Assembly (NCBI GenBank): GCA_032622095.1
Contig: CP136069.1
Location: forward strand, 18,549,326-18,613,325
From: Siphonodentalium dalli
Taxonomy: Eukaryota > Mollusca > Scaphopoda > Gadilida > Siphonodentaliidae
Direction of reading: 5' to 3'
DNA: 64,000 nucleotides
Made by a program: the position numbers and the translations under genes. The notes under the pieces are model-generated. The model ran no database searches, was not told the origin of the DNA, and saw nothing but the letters and a program-made list of their open reading frames with translations. Below, piece after piece: positions 42,826 to 53,763 of this stretch (position 1 is the first letter of the stretch; every line of letters begins with the position of its first letter).

Positions 42826-43417
42826 AGGGGTACTGTACCCAATATGTTGTTGTTGGTTTCTATAATCCCCGAGTCGGAGAATAAGGTAACAACTTTTCCA
42901 TTTTTTGAAAGTCTGTTGAGTACGAAGTATTGTTACGGATGGCAAATTTACCGGAATGCAAAAATACAAATTGTCGTTGTCGAGTAATTTTTGTACAGTT
43001 TTCAACCAAATGAATCAAATAAACATTATATTATATGCTTAGCAGTCCCATATACTCATTTAAGTTAGTGTATGGTCACTAGTCAATGAGTGGCTTGGGT
43101 TTTCTACCCGTATAAGCATAATGTTTCAAACGATCGTGTGTGCAATTGTTTTATTAATTCAGTATCCCTCAATTATAATTTGATTACGTTTTGTACACGG
43201 AAATTCCAATTTTAAGAGACGCCATTTTATGGCTGGAGCCATAAAATCAATTTATATTAAATTATTAACTTTTAAATTATTAAATTTTAAGATAGCCTAT
43301 TAACCTGAGCGTTTACAGAATACATCTTCGACTCAAATTACTTATATTTCTATATAGTATCGATAATAGATCGTTGTTATCACCGGGAATTTATTGAAAA
43401 TGGCGTACAGTACCCCT
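42826..43417. mobile_element. TTAA element (AGGGGTACTGTAC) nested in the MULE left arm
   Basis: TIRs AGGGGTACTGTAC and GTACAGTACCCCT are flanked by TTAA (42822-42825, 43418-43421). The matching position of the right MULE arm (near 50990) is unoccupied. A central hairpin ATTTTATGGC/GCCATAAAAT is present. No frame. Confidence 0.9.
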
Positions 43418-44060
43418 TTAAGTGCCAAAAATCACTTCTATTTACACTTCCGCGTACATCGATGAATTTTGGCTTGATGATACTCCTACGTGTACTGATT
43501 AAGAAAACACAACTTAAGAAATGGATTTTCCTGGGGTCCCATGCTGAACCACAAAACGTGATTTTTCACTTGTTTTTACACTTTCGCGTACTTTTTGGTC
43601 TCAAAGTACTTTGATATATACTAATTATAAAAACACAACGTAAGAAGCAACTTTTCCTGGGGTTTTAAGATAAGAAGGGTGTCATCGGGTCACCCCTCAA
43701 AACGTAAAAAATCACTTTTATTTACAGCTCAACATCACAGAGCTGCCGACTATAATTGTTACTGGGAATTGGTGGTGATGGCTAATTTCGACGGCGATGA
43801 GCGGCCGGACGATGAGGATAATTGGGGTTTTTGGAAAATTCAAAACTCGAGGAATACAGCGCGTAGAGGGCTCATTTTGGTGTCTAACGAAAGGCCGATA
43901 TTCGCCCTATCCACACATATTAACCCCGCCACTGAACGGACACCGGAAGTTGCATTATGAACGAAGAAATGCACATGTGATATATTTCAACAAATTTATT
44001 AAATACTCAAGATATATATAACAAATACTATCAATATAACATAACATGAATTATAGCACA

Positions 44061-45178
44061 TTAATGTTTGATACTGTTTGATACTGAATCCATGTATTCG
44101 AGAATATCTATTTCGCCTGCGCCGAAAACTCTCTTGAAATGTCTGATGGAATTGTCAACTTTGCGATATCGCATCTTGCATGGGCCAATCCTTCCACCCG
44201 CTCTCAATTGGATGACGGCTGCTTCCTGGTAAGCTTGCTCTTTCTTCAGGAAATCTATCAACCTGAAGATGTTCGGGTGTGAGCAAGATAACACCAACTG
44301 CAGTTTTCGGTGCCATCCTTCCACATCATAGTGATTTGTCGTTCTTGGACCAATTGTGTCGTGGTGATTCCATAGCTGGCGGCCATGGCTCCCTTCCACC
44401 CAGAACTCGGTGATGTAATCCGTGAACTTGGTGACGTTCTTCGAGACCTGTGTTGCGTGTCGCAGGGTAATCGTCCAGCGCTTCGAGCCAGGCATCACCA
44501 ACCATCTCGACAGGAACCATAGTGAGGGCTAGAGCTCTTCTTATCAGGGTCTTTTGGTCGTTGCCTTCAGTGTCTTCGTATAGCTGCTGTAGGTGGCATT
44601 TCTTAACATTCTTCAGCACTGCTTGGCCGTAATGGAATAGGCATCCTTTCATTGTAGCTGACGGAAATGTAGCTGCCAGGGCGTTTTGGGCAGCTGTCTC
44701 ATAATCTGTGAAAATTCCACTTGGGCTGATGGTGATGTCGAGTTCTGCTGCCCTTTCTTTCACCAGATTGAAGAAACGTTGGTATGTGTGTTGGGTCTTG
44801 TTGGGAAGTAAGCCATACACCAAAGGGCACATCTTTCCGGCGACGAATGCGTGTATCGTGTATATATATACAGTTGAAAGAAGATCGTTGGGCTTTTCTC
44901 AAACGTTCCATCACAGAAGATCGTTCCGACAACAGCTAAATTTTCTAGATTTTCTCTGGTCGCGAATATCAGAATCTTTTCAGTCTCTCCGTCATCGGCT
45001 AGTAGGAAGTTGTGGTTGTTGGCTGTTGTTTTGTATACATCAGGAAGGTCGACTCCTGAACGATGAATTGGTAACTTTGGCTGGTGTTCGGCTCTGGCAT
45101 GATACAATGCTGTTTTGACGCTGTAATATGTCGGGATTTTCGCTATAATTTCAGGGTCGGTCTCGTCTGCTCGAAGAT
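44061..45178 (-). pseudogene. MULE transposase, exon 2 (frameshifted)
   Basis: The exon starts after CTCTCCAACAG. Its first part carries FCDGTFEKSPTIFFQLY (first catalytic Asp in DGTF). The second has VYGLLPNKTQHTYQRFF, the second Asp in FTDYETA and GCLFHYGQAVLKNV (the C..H pair after it). The third has FTDYITEFWVEGSH and then EGWHRKL, the C-terminal landmark of the family. The three parts lie in different frames. One break is in a TATATATA run near 44860, the other near 44440-44475. The protein would be about 470 residues. It is clearly a MULE-type DDE transposase, now inactive in this copy. Confidence 0.9.
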
Positions 45179-45397
45179 CTGTTGGAGAGAAAAAATAGCA
45201 TGGTTAAATTATAAACATTAATAGAGTTATTACTTGCTTAGTATTCTCTATTCTTTAATAATAATTATAATATATATAATATAACATTACACCAGTTTTA
45301 CTTTAGTTATTACTTGCTTAGTTTTCTTTCTGAATACTAATATAAAGAGCGTTGCCAGATTAATGAGAATGCGAAATTAAATTTACTCAGTACATAC
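45179..45397 (-). other. Transposase intron, 219 bp
   Basis: The donor GTATGT and acceptor CTCTCCAACAG join exon 1 (45398) to exon 2 (45178) in frame, so the gene retains a plausible spliceosomal intron. Confidence 0.75.
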
Positions 45398-45704
45398 TTC
45401 CTATTTCTTCCTGGTATAGCGTTGTTACTGGCTTGTTACTTGTCTTAACAAGCTTTTTGAGGTCTGCAATCCAGGAATCTGCTGCTACTTGGTTGAAATC
45501 AGGTTCGTGGTTATGGTTGCCGCTGTTGGATATCACCATATCGTTCTCAGTGTTGGTGGTTGCACGGCAGTCTTTCTTACAACATCGCCAATGAATTCGA
45601 TCATTTCTCCTTGATTTAACGGAGAATTTGTAGTCATCATATACCAGATACTTTCCACCTCTAGTATTTGGAATATAATTTACGTTCACTTGTGTGCTTG
45701 CCAT
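45398..45704 (-). CDS. MULE transposase, exon 1: FLYWCH zinc finger
   Basis: 102 codons from the ATG at 45704. GGKYLVYDDYKFSV, then HWRCCKKDC and later NHNHEPD, give the W, Cys-Cys and His-His pattern of a FLYWCH finger, the DNA-binding module at the N-terminus of many animal MULE transposases. The frame stays open a few codons into the intron. The GTATGT donor gives the in-frame join to exon 2. Confidence 0.85.
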
Positions 45705-46107
45705 CGTGTTTATGTCAGACCAGGGAATCTAACAGTACATATATTCAGTAGTGAACTCTACTTAAAACACTGATAATAATTCATAATACATCTTTACAAA
45801 CAAATAATAAAACGTGTAAAACAAATAAACTGAATGTGGCTCACGCTATTAAACGTTATTCACCACCAACAGTTATGGACTGTGACAACACTGGACCGCA
45901 GGTGTTTTGATATGGACTATAATCTCCGCCGGCCAAGTCGTTAATCTCTGCCTGCCGGGTAGACAGGATATACCCGATTGCATTCACCCAACGTGTGTGT
46001 ATGTGCGTACACCCCTGGAACGTTGCAACCAATACATCCCTAAATCGATACGACCAACTTAAGAAATATATATTCATGTCGTTTTCTGATAAGAACGAGA
46101 CTTGTTA

Positions 46108-46127
46108 CCCCCCCCCCCCCCCCCCCC
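46108..46127. repeat. (C)20 homopolymer
   Basis: A run of twenty C in the left MULE arm. No such run is present at the matching place of the right arm (near 50500). Confidence 0.95.
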
Positions 46128-46979
46128 ACAACACGTTCCATTTTCTAGAACTATAAGTGCAGTACAAAATTTTACAAAAAAATCACAATTGGGATTCTAG
46201 TCATATTTCAACAAGAAATGAAAAGAACATTGTAATGTAAGTGAGGCATATCATTACCTATGAATATTCAAAATCTCTGGAACCATAAATATTACCTTGG
46301 CTCAAAATGGCTACGAAAATGGCCGCTAAAATATGGAAAATGGTAAATATTGCCCCAGGGTGTCCCGCAATCGCTTACAAGTTGTGGTTGATGTACACAA
46401 TTGGCTAATATGTTTTCTATTCATTGCATACTAACTTGTCTGATGCACCATGGATCATTTTTACTATTGTCACCACTGACATTTACCAGAAATATTGGAC
46501 ACAATATCGGCAAGAATTCACTTTTCAGGGTTCGACCATTTGTTCACGTAAAATGTAACTATCTTTGGATTGAAAGGTGTTTATTGTTTTGGTCTATCTT
46601 AAATGTGTCACACTACGGTGTTTATAGACTAAATTGCTCAAGATGGCTTCCAAAATGGCAACCAAATTTGTAAAAAGTTAAAATATCCCGAACATTATTC
46701 TCTACGTTATCCGAAAAAAAGTGGCAAATTGTGACTCACTTGGTTATTGTACGTGTTAGTTACAATGTAATTAACTGACAACTACGTTCTATTATGTTTG
46801 TCCCAGTTCCGTATGGGGCATGACAAATTCATTTTAAAGTTGCAGTATGGAATTTTGCGGAGAACCATATTATTGAAAGGAAATGGGCAGAACTTTGAGA
46901 CTGAACTGAGATGAACCATGATATGTATCAACTGAATACAGGTTTGAAGCCAAGATGGTAGCCAGGGAGTTATGATCAT

Positions 46980-47590
46980 AGATGAGAATAATAGGTATAC
47001 AGGGAGTTATTGTATGGTCATGAATGATGTGTGGGTATATAGGGAGTGCCCTGTTGGTAACGATGGACGTATATTTATATATGTTGTTGATGTGTTATCA
47101 TTGGTGATGTATGGGGAGTATATTTATTATCATGGATGGCGTATATGAGTATGGCAAGTATGGAACTTATGAGTGGTCGTATGTGCGGACATTGCTTTAT
47201 CTGGAAGGGCTCACCATTGGTGATGTGCATATGTATACCTGGATTGACTCCATGGTCATGGGTATGGCGAACAGGTATACATGTAGTGGCTGTATGGGCC
47301 ATGGTGAGGTGAATATGTATACAATGGGTGACTGTATGATCGTGAATGTAGTGAATATGTAAGAGTGACTACATGGTCGAGTGTATACCTGGTGTTCATG
47401 CATGGTGACTCGTGGCTGTATCATCATCTGTGGTATGTACGGGTATAACCAAGTATGGCTGTATGCCCAAGTGTACTAGTACATGTACGTGTATAAAGTG
47501 GGTGACTATGTTGTCATTTTTGTGTGGTGTTTATGTACATATGGAGTGACTGGGGTAATGGGTGGGTTGTACATGTGTACCTTGAGTGGC
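46980..47590. repeat. Satellite of the left MULE arm (GT-rich)
   Basis: Degenerate units of about 40-45 bp with GGTATAC, TGGTCATG and GTGACTGTATGGTC motifs. It is the reverse of the satellite in the right arm but only 0.6 kb long. Confidence 0.8.
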
Positions 47591-47664
47591 TATCGCTTTC
47601 CACAACAACTCAAGGGTATTTTAATCAATAGAGAGGTCATGTCATATCGTTGAAAGCGATAGCC

Positions 47665-49290
47665 ACCCATTATCACGCAGTCATTACATATATACATAAA
47701 CACTACAGACATAACAATATAGTTACCCACTGTATACATGTACACCTGACCCATGACCACGGATGACCATACAGCCACGCGTCACAATGCAGGCACACCG
47801 GGTATACTCCTAAACATGACCCATATAATCACTCCATGTATACCCATTCATCTCACCATTGACCCTGTATACCTATTCTCCAAACGCATGGTCAAATGGA
47901 CAAACAATAAATACATCAACACACAACAATGACCATAAAGTCATTCCGGTATACATATGCACATCACCAATGGCCATATAGCCACTCGCTTCATACACAT
48001 ACCCTCACCCATGTTACCTGGCATACTCCTTCACCTGACCTATGGCCATATAGTCACCCCGTGTGTACCTATTCAAAACATTCATACACGATCATGGTCA
48101 ATCCTTGTATCCATATTCACCCCAACAGTGGCCATGTCAATCCCTGTATCCCTATTTGTCACACCATAGCCGAATAGCCACTCAAGATATACTAATACAC
48201 CCAGCCATGTCAGTATAGTCACTCCATGTATGCATATGCACCCCATCCATGGCCATATAGCCACTCGCTATATACACATATCCCTCGCCCATGACAATAA
48301 AGCAACACGTGTGTGTACTGGTATAACCTACACATGACAATACCGACACGATTCACCAAACATGAACACCAGGTACATGTATACTCATACGCCTGTCACC
48401 CCTGTATATATGTTCATTACATTTATGATCATACAGTCACTACTTGTATACCTACATGTACTCATCTCACCATTAACCATACAGTCACTACCTGTATACC
48501 TATTCGACACACGTAGTCATATTACCAATCGATATACATATATGCAGCCCACCCTAGACCATAGATTTACTCCAGGTATACATGTAACCCTCACTAATCA
48601 GCCCTTCCAGATACACATAAAAACCGCACATACGACCACTCAAACAATCCATACTTGCATATACACCTCATGACAATTCAGCAATTCACTGTATAATCAT
48701 ACACGTCATCCACGATAATACAGCTAAGTCCTATATACCCACCAATGTATATAAATATACATCCCACCCATTACCACAAGGACACTCACCTATGTACCCA
48801 CACGTTCGATAATATCCAACCAGCTTACTCCAGGTATTTATATTCAATCATGACCGTACAGTCATTCCGTGTATACCTATACACATTACCCGTAACCATA
48901 CAATCACTACCTATTTATCCACACACCCCATCCATGATCATACAGACAACACATGTACATCCCACCATGACCTTACAGTCACTCCATATATACATAATCA
49001 ACACATAGATGACCATTTAGCTATATCCATACACCACACCAATGACCATACAGGCACATCGGATGCACCCGTACTGGATATACACATCCATATACCATAC
49101 AGCCACTCCATGCATACCGATTCACCTCACACCTGACCATGACCTCTCCCAGTATACCTAGATGCATCTTACCATGGACAACCCACTTATAACCATATAG
49201 TCACTCATTGTATACCTACTCACATCAGTCATGACATACACTTATTCCATGTATACCTATTCACCTCACATATGATCACAGAGTAACCCC
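47665..49290. repeat. Satellite of the right MULE arm (CA-rich)
   Basis: Degenerate units of about 40-45 bp, roughly CATGACCATACAGTCACTCC plus TGTATACCTATTCACCTC, over 1.6 kb. For example CATGAACACCAGGTACATG (48362) pairs with GTATACCTGGTGTTCATG near 47384. Confidence 0.85.
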
Positions 49291-51094
49291 CTGGCTACGA
49301 TCTTGGCATCCACACTGTATCATGTAGACATTTTTTTTTTATCATATTGGACCAGAATAGCCAAAGATTATGGTCCATCTCAGTTCTGTCTCAAAGTTCT
49401 GCCCATTTCCTTTCAATAAATATGGCCAAAATAATTTTAAAAAAAAGGTTCTAGGCAAAATTACATACTTTAAAATGAATTTGTCATGCCCCATACGGAA
49501 CTGGGATAACTGGGAATAGAACATGTAGTTGTCAGTTAATTAACTAGCACGTATAATAACCAAGTGAGTCACAATTTGCTACCTTTTCGGATAATGCAGA
49601 GAATGTTCGGGATATATGTAAAAAATTAACATTTTACAAATTCGGTTGCCATTTTGGAAACCATCTTGAGCAATTTGGTCTATAAACACCGCAGTGTGAC
49701 ACATTTAAGATAGACCAAGACAATAAACACCTTTCAATCCAAAGATAGTTATATTTTACCTGAAAAAATGGTCCAAACCTGAAAACTGAATTTTTGCCAA
49801 TATTTATGTCAAGTTTTTTTAGAGAAAAGTCCAATATTTTTGACGATGTCAGTGGTGAAAATAGTAACAATTAACCATGGTGCATCATACATGTTAGTAT
49901 TCAATGTATAGAATGCAGAATGGCCAATTTTATATATCAACACAACTTGTAAGCGATTGCAGGACACGCTGGTGAAATATTTTCCATATTTTGGCGGCCA
50001 TATTGGCAGCCATATTGAGCCAAAGTAAGAATTTTGGTTCTAGTGATTTGGAATATGCATAGGTAATGATATGCCTCACTCACATTACAAAGTTCTGTCC
50101 ATTTCTTGTTGAAATATGACTAGAATCCCGATTGTGATTTCTTTTTTGGTAAAATTTTATACCGCATTCTGTACAATCAAATTTTTGAGGGATCGGACGG
50201 GGTTAGGACCCCAATAGTTGCTTATTTAATTGCTCCAATGATTAGTTAATATAAAAAAACACAAAATAAATGTGGATTACTCAACCGGTTCCAAACAGCA
50301 TGAATTGAGCTAGAAGATATTTGTGAAAAAATGTCATATTTTACACTTCCGGCGGCCATTTTGGCGGCCATCTTGGATGGTGAGTTTCAATTTTGGCCCA
50401 AAAAAGTGTCATTATGTCTTAGCTTCACGAAAATATATACATTTGTATATATTTTACTAGATTTTCCCGCTATAATTTTGATAAAACTGGCTCACTTATA
50501 GTTCTAGAAATATTTCTTAAGTTGATCGTATCGATTTAGGGATGTATTGGTTGTAATAGTGCAACGTTCCAGGGGTGTACGCACATACACACACGTTGGA
50601 CGAATGCAATCATGTAAATAAAAGTGATTTTTTTTACGTTTTGAGGGGTGACCCGATGACCCCCTTCTTATCTTAAAACCCCAGGAAAAGTTGCTTCTTA
50701 AGTTGTGTTTTTATAATTAGTATATATCAAAGTACTTTGAGACCAAAAATTATGGATGTACGCGAAAGCGTAAAAAAAAGTTTAAAATCACGTTTTGGGG
50801 TTCAGCATGGGACCCCCTTTCTTATCTGAAAACCCCAGGAAAATCCCTTTCTTAAGTTGTGTTTTCTTAATCAGTACACTCAGGAGTATCATCAAACCAA
50901 AATTCATCGATGTACGCGGAAGCGTAAATAGAAGTGATTTTTGGCACTTTTTGGGGTTCAGCAGCCCCTAAACCCCAGGAATGCGCAACTTAAGAAATCG
51001 GTTTTTCAGAATGTTCCATTATTGGTACCAACTTTAGGGGGTCAAACCTTTTGTACGCAAAAGTGTAAATAGAACATATGCGGGCTCCAGAACT

Positions 51095-51476
51095 ATGTGG
51101 GGAAATCCCATTTATTTTCTCCTATGGATTATGGCATTTAAACTTGGTACATGTCTGCATGCAACCCCGCACTACCAGACTATAGTATATACATGTATAT
51201 TCAGTCATACATTATATAATTATGCTGATGTTATTATTAACTTGAATGCATGGAAATTTCAAGCAATAAATATGGCATATCACCTATATCTTGTTTTCTC
51301 ACACTCAATGCACCAGTACATGCATTATATTTAGTAAAACTATCGAATGTCAAAAACTGTCTAACAGAATGTTTCAAATAACTAATATTGATTTTCGAAC
51401 AACCTCACTTCATGCAAATTCAACCGCTACTGACAAAAGAGATTAATGTATATTATCCCAGAGGCATGCATGTTGT
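51095..51476. other. Nothing recognised
   Basis: AT-rich, with no supported feature. Confidence 0.4.
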
Positions 51477-51478
51477 TA

Positions 51479-51655
51479 GATCATGCCACGAATCTCTACT
51501 ATACAGCCACCCGTAGCACAGGTCCCCAGACAAAAAAATTACCCCACCTCCAATAAATATTTCTATAGGATTAAGTAATATTAGGGTGAGCGTAATTTTG
51601 TTTTGTTCTGGGGACATGTGGCCCGTAGCTGAGAGTAGAGACTCGTGACATGATC
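51479..51655. mobile_element. TA-flanked MITE (GATCATGCCACGAATCTC), short form
   Basis: The TIRs match those of 18909-19370 and are flanked by TA (51477-51478, 51656-51657). An inner inverted pair GTCCCCAGACAAAA / TTTTGTTCTGGGGAC is also present. Length 177 bp. Confidence 0.75.
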
Positions 51656-51885
51656 TACCATGCAGTTGTGTGAGTTCCCAGATGAAAATAAAACCATGTT
51701 GGTTTGAATTAGTCTGACGTCATGCTCAACCTGGTTATATATACCTAGATGTTCCAGTATCTAAATAATGTCGATAAATACTTTAATTAATATTCTTATA
51801 CGAAATTTATATGCATCATATAATGACTTATTCATGTCAAAGAACTTAAAAAACGGGTCCCGATATTTTTTTAACATGGAACAAT

Positions 51886-53098
51886 AAAGAGCGTTTCTTG
51901 TTAATCTATTCCTGATACATGGTAAATATAAAGAGCGTTTCTTGTTAATCTACTCCTTATGCATGGTAAATATCAAGAGCGTTTCTTGTTAATCTATACA
52001 TGGTAAATATAAGGAGCGTTTCTTGTTAATCTATACCTGATACATGGTAAATGCAAAGAGCGTTTCTTGTTAATCTAGTCATGGTACATGGTAAATATAA
52101 AGATAGTTTCTTGTTAATCTATTCCTAATACATGGTAAATATAAAGAGCGTTTCTTTTTAATATATCCCTGATACATGGTAAAAAATAAAGAGCGTTTCT
52201 TGTTAATCTATTCCTGATAAATGGTAAATATAAAGAGCGTTTCTTGTTAATCTATTCCTGATACATGGTAAAAATAAAGAATGTTTCTTGTTGATCTACT
52301 CCTGATAAATGGTAAATATAAAGAGCGTTTCTTTTTAATATATTCATGGTACATGGTAAATATAAAGAGCGTTTCTTGTTAATCTATTCCTAATACATGG
52401 TAAATATAAAGAGCGTTTCTTTGTAATATATCCCCGATACATCGTAAATATAAAGAGCGTTTCTTGTTAATCTATTCCTAATACATGGTAAATATAAAGA
52501 GCGTTTCTTTGTAATATATCCCCGATACATCGTAAATATAAAGAGCGTTTCTTGTTAATCTATTCCTAATACATGGTAAATATAAAGAGCGTTTCTTTTT
52601 AATATATCCCTGATACATGGTAAATATAAAGAGCGTTTCTTTTTAATATATTCATGGTACATGGTAAATATAAAGAGCGTTTCTTTTTAATATATTCATG
52701 TTACATGGTAAATACAAAGAGCGTTTCTTTTTAATATATCCCTGATACATGGTAAATATAAAGAGCGTTTCTTTTTAATATATTCATGGTACATGGTAAA
52801 TATAAAGAGCGTTTCTTTTTAATATATTCATGGTACATGGTAAATATAAAGAGCGTTTCTTGTTAATATATGCATGATACATGGTAAATATAAAGAGCAT
52901 TTCTTGTTAATCTATTCCTGATGCATGGTAAATATAAAGAGCATTTCTTTTTAATCTATTCCTGATACATGGTAATATAAAGAGCGTTTCTTTTTAATCT
53001 ATTCCTGATGCATGTTAAATATAAAGAGCGTTTCTTGTTAATATATTCCTGATGCATGGTAAATATAAAGAGCGTTTCTTGTTAATATATTCCTGATG
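51886..53098. repeat. 44-bp minisatellite, about 27 copies
   Basis: Units AAAGAGCGTTTCTTGTTAAT plus CTATTCCTGATACATGGTAAATAT. Two main variants (CTTGTTAATCTATTCCTGA and CTTTTTAATATATTCATGG) alternate in blocks. Diverged single units occur elsewhere in the window (11847, 36449, 36490, 42212, 42258). Confidence 0.95.
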
Positions 53099-53248
53099 CA
53101 TAATATAAGCCTCGTGCGCTTAATTGTGTGCGAATACAAACAGAAGAAAACAAAGGGAACATTGTTATGTTATTGTTATTGTTATGACATTGCTATTGTT
53201 TTCTCAGAGATCGGAATTTCGTGTATTAATTTTATAAACTTGTCTTAA

Positions 53249-53494
53249 CCTTTTCATGACAGGAGCGTCCTGAATTTTTGCGAAACCCTGTGCCAATGCA
53301 TGCGAGTCTCCCATATATAGAGCACCTCGCATATATACGAGAATGTATTGGCCTAAAAATATTTACATTGATCATGTAAGCCAGTGTATTCTCTTATATA
53401 TGCGATGCCCCCTATGGGACACTCGCATATATAAGAGAATGCACTGGCAGAGGATATTTAATGCTGCACAAGCGCAGCTCCCGTCTTGAAATGG
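53249..53494. mobile_element. TTAA MITE (CATGACAGGAGC family) with shared hairpins, copy 3
   Basis: The ends CCTTTTCATGACAGGAGCGT and GCAGCTCCCGTCTTGAAATGG are flanked by TTAA (53245-53248, 53495-53498). Two hairpin modules are present, the first with part of an arm deleted. Confidence 0.8.
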
Positions 53495-53498
53495 TTAA

Positions 53499-53759
53499 TA
53501 CCCATTCCAACAATAACGTAAACATAATTTGGAGGTTAAAGTGAGCTATGCCTGTTGAAACAACATGTAGTCATGAGACTAATATACCACACATACAGAC
53601 TCCGTAATCTTGCGCATCGAGTGAAAATATAATGCTTCCATAATCCAAATAATAGGATTTGTGGCCTACTTCTTATGAACGAACGGACGCGATCGGATTA
53701 TATATGTACGCACATAACACGAGTCCATGCACGAACGTGTGTATTGTGACAGGTCACCC
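53499..53759. other. Nothing recognised
   Basis: No supported feature. Confidence 0.4.
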
Positions 53760-53763
53760 TTAA

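Larger units (their letters stand above)
43727..45974 (-). other. Transposase module present in only one MULE arm
   Basis: In the right arm, reversed, ATCACTTTTATTTACA runs directly into GATTGCATTCG. In the left arm the same two segments are separated by these 2.25 kb, which contain the transposase gene. Confidence 0.8.
42716..51094. mobile_element. 8.4-kb Mutator-like (MULE) foldback transposon
   Basis: Ends AGTTCGGGAGCCCGCATATG and its near-reverse CATATGCGGGCTCCAGAACT start arms that pair over kilobases: 42716-43725 plus 45975-47665 on the left, about 47652-51094 on the right. The outer arms hold units with TTTACACTTTCGCGTAC and CAACTTAAGAA motifs, the inner arms hold TATACC-rich satellite, and the centre is a short loop between GGCTATCGCTTTC (47589) and GAAAGCGATAGCC (47652). 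A FLYWCH/MULE transposase gene lies only in the left arm. Foldback elements with long repeat-built arms are known among MULEs. No 9-bp target duplication is visible. Confidence 0.85.

Noticed and set aside
43679-44021. Plus-strand frames beside the transposase (93 and 74 codons)
   Set aside because: They begin in the repeated MULE arm and have no recognisable domain. A second MULE gene is not supported.
42707-51103. A 9-bp target duplication for the MULE
   Set aside because: The flanks (CTTCAACATC and ATGTGGGGAA) do not match at any nearby border choice, so none is claimed.
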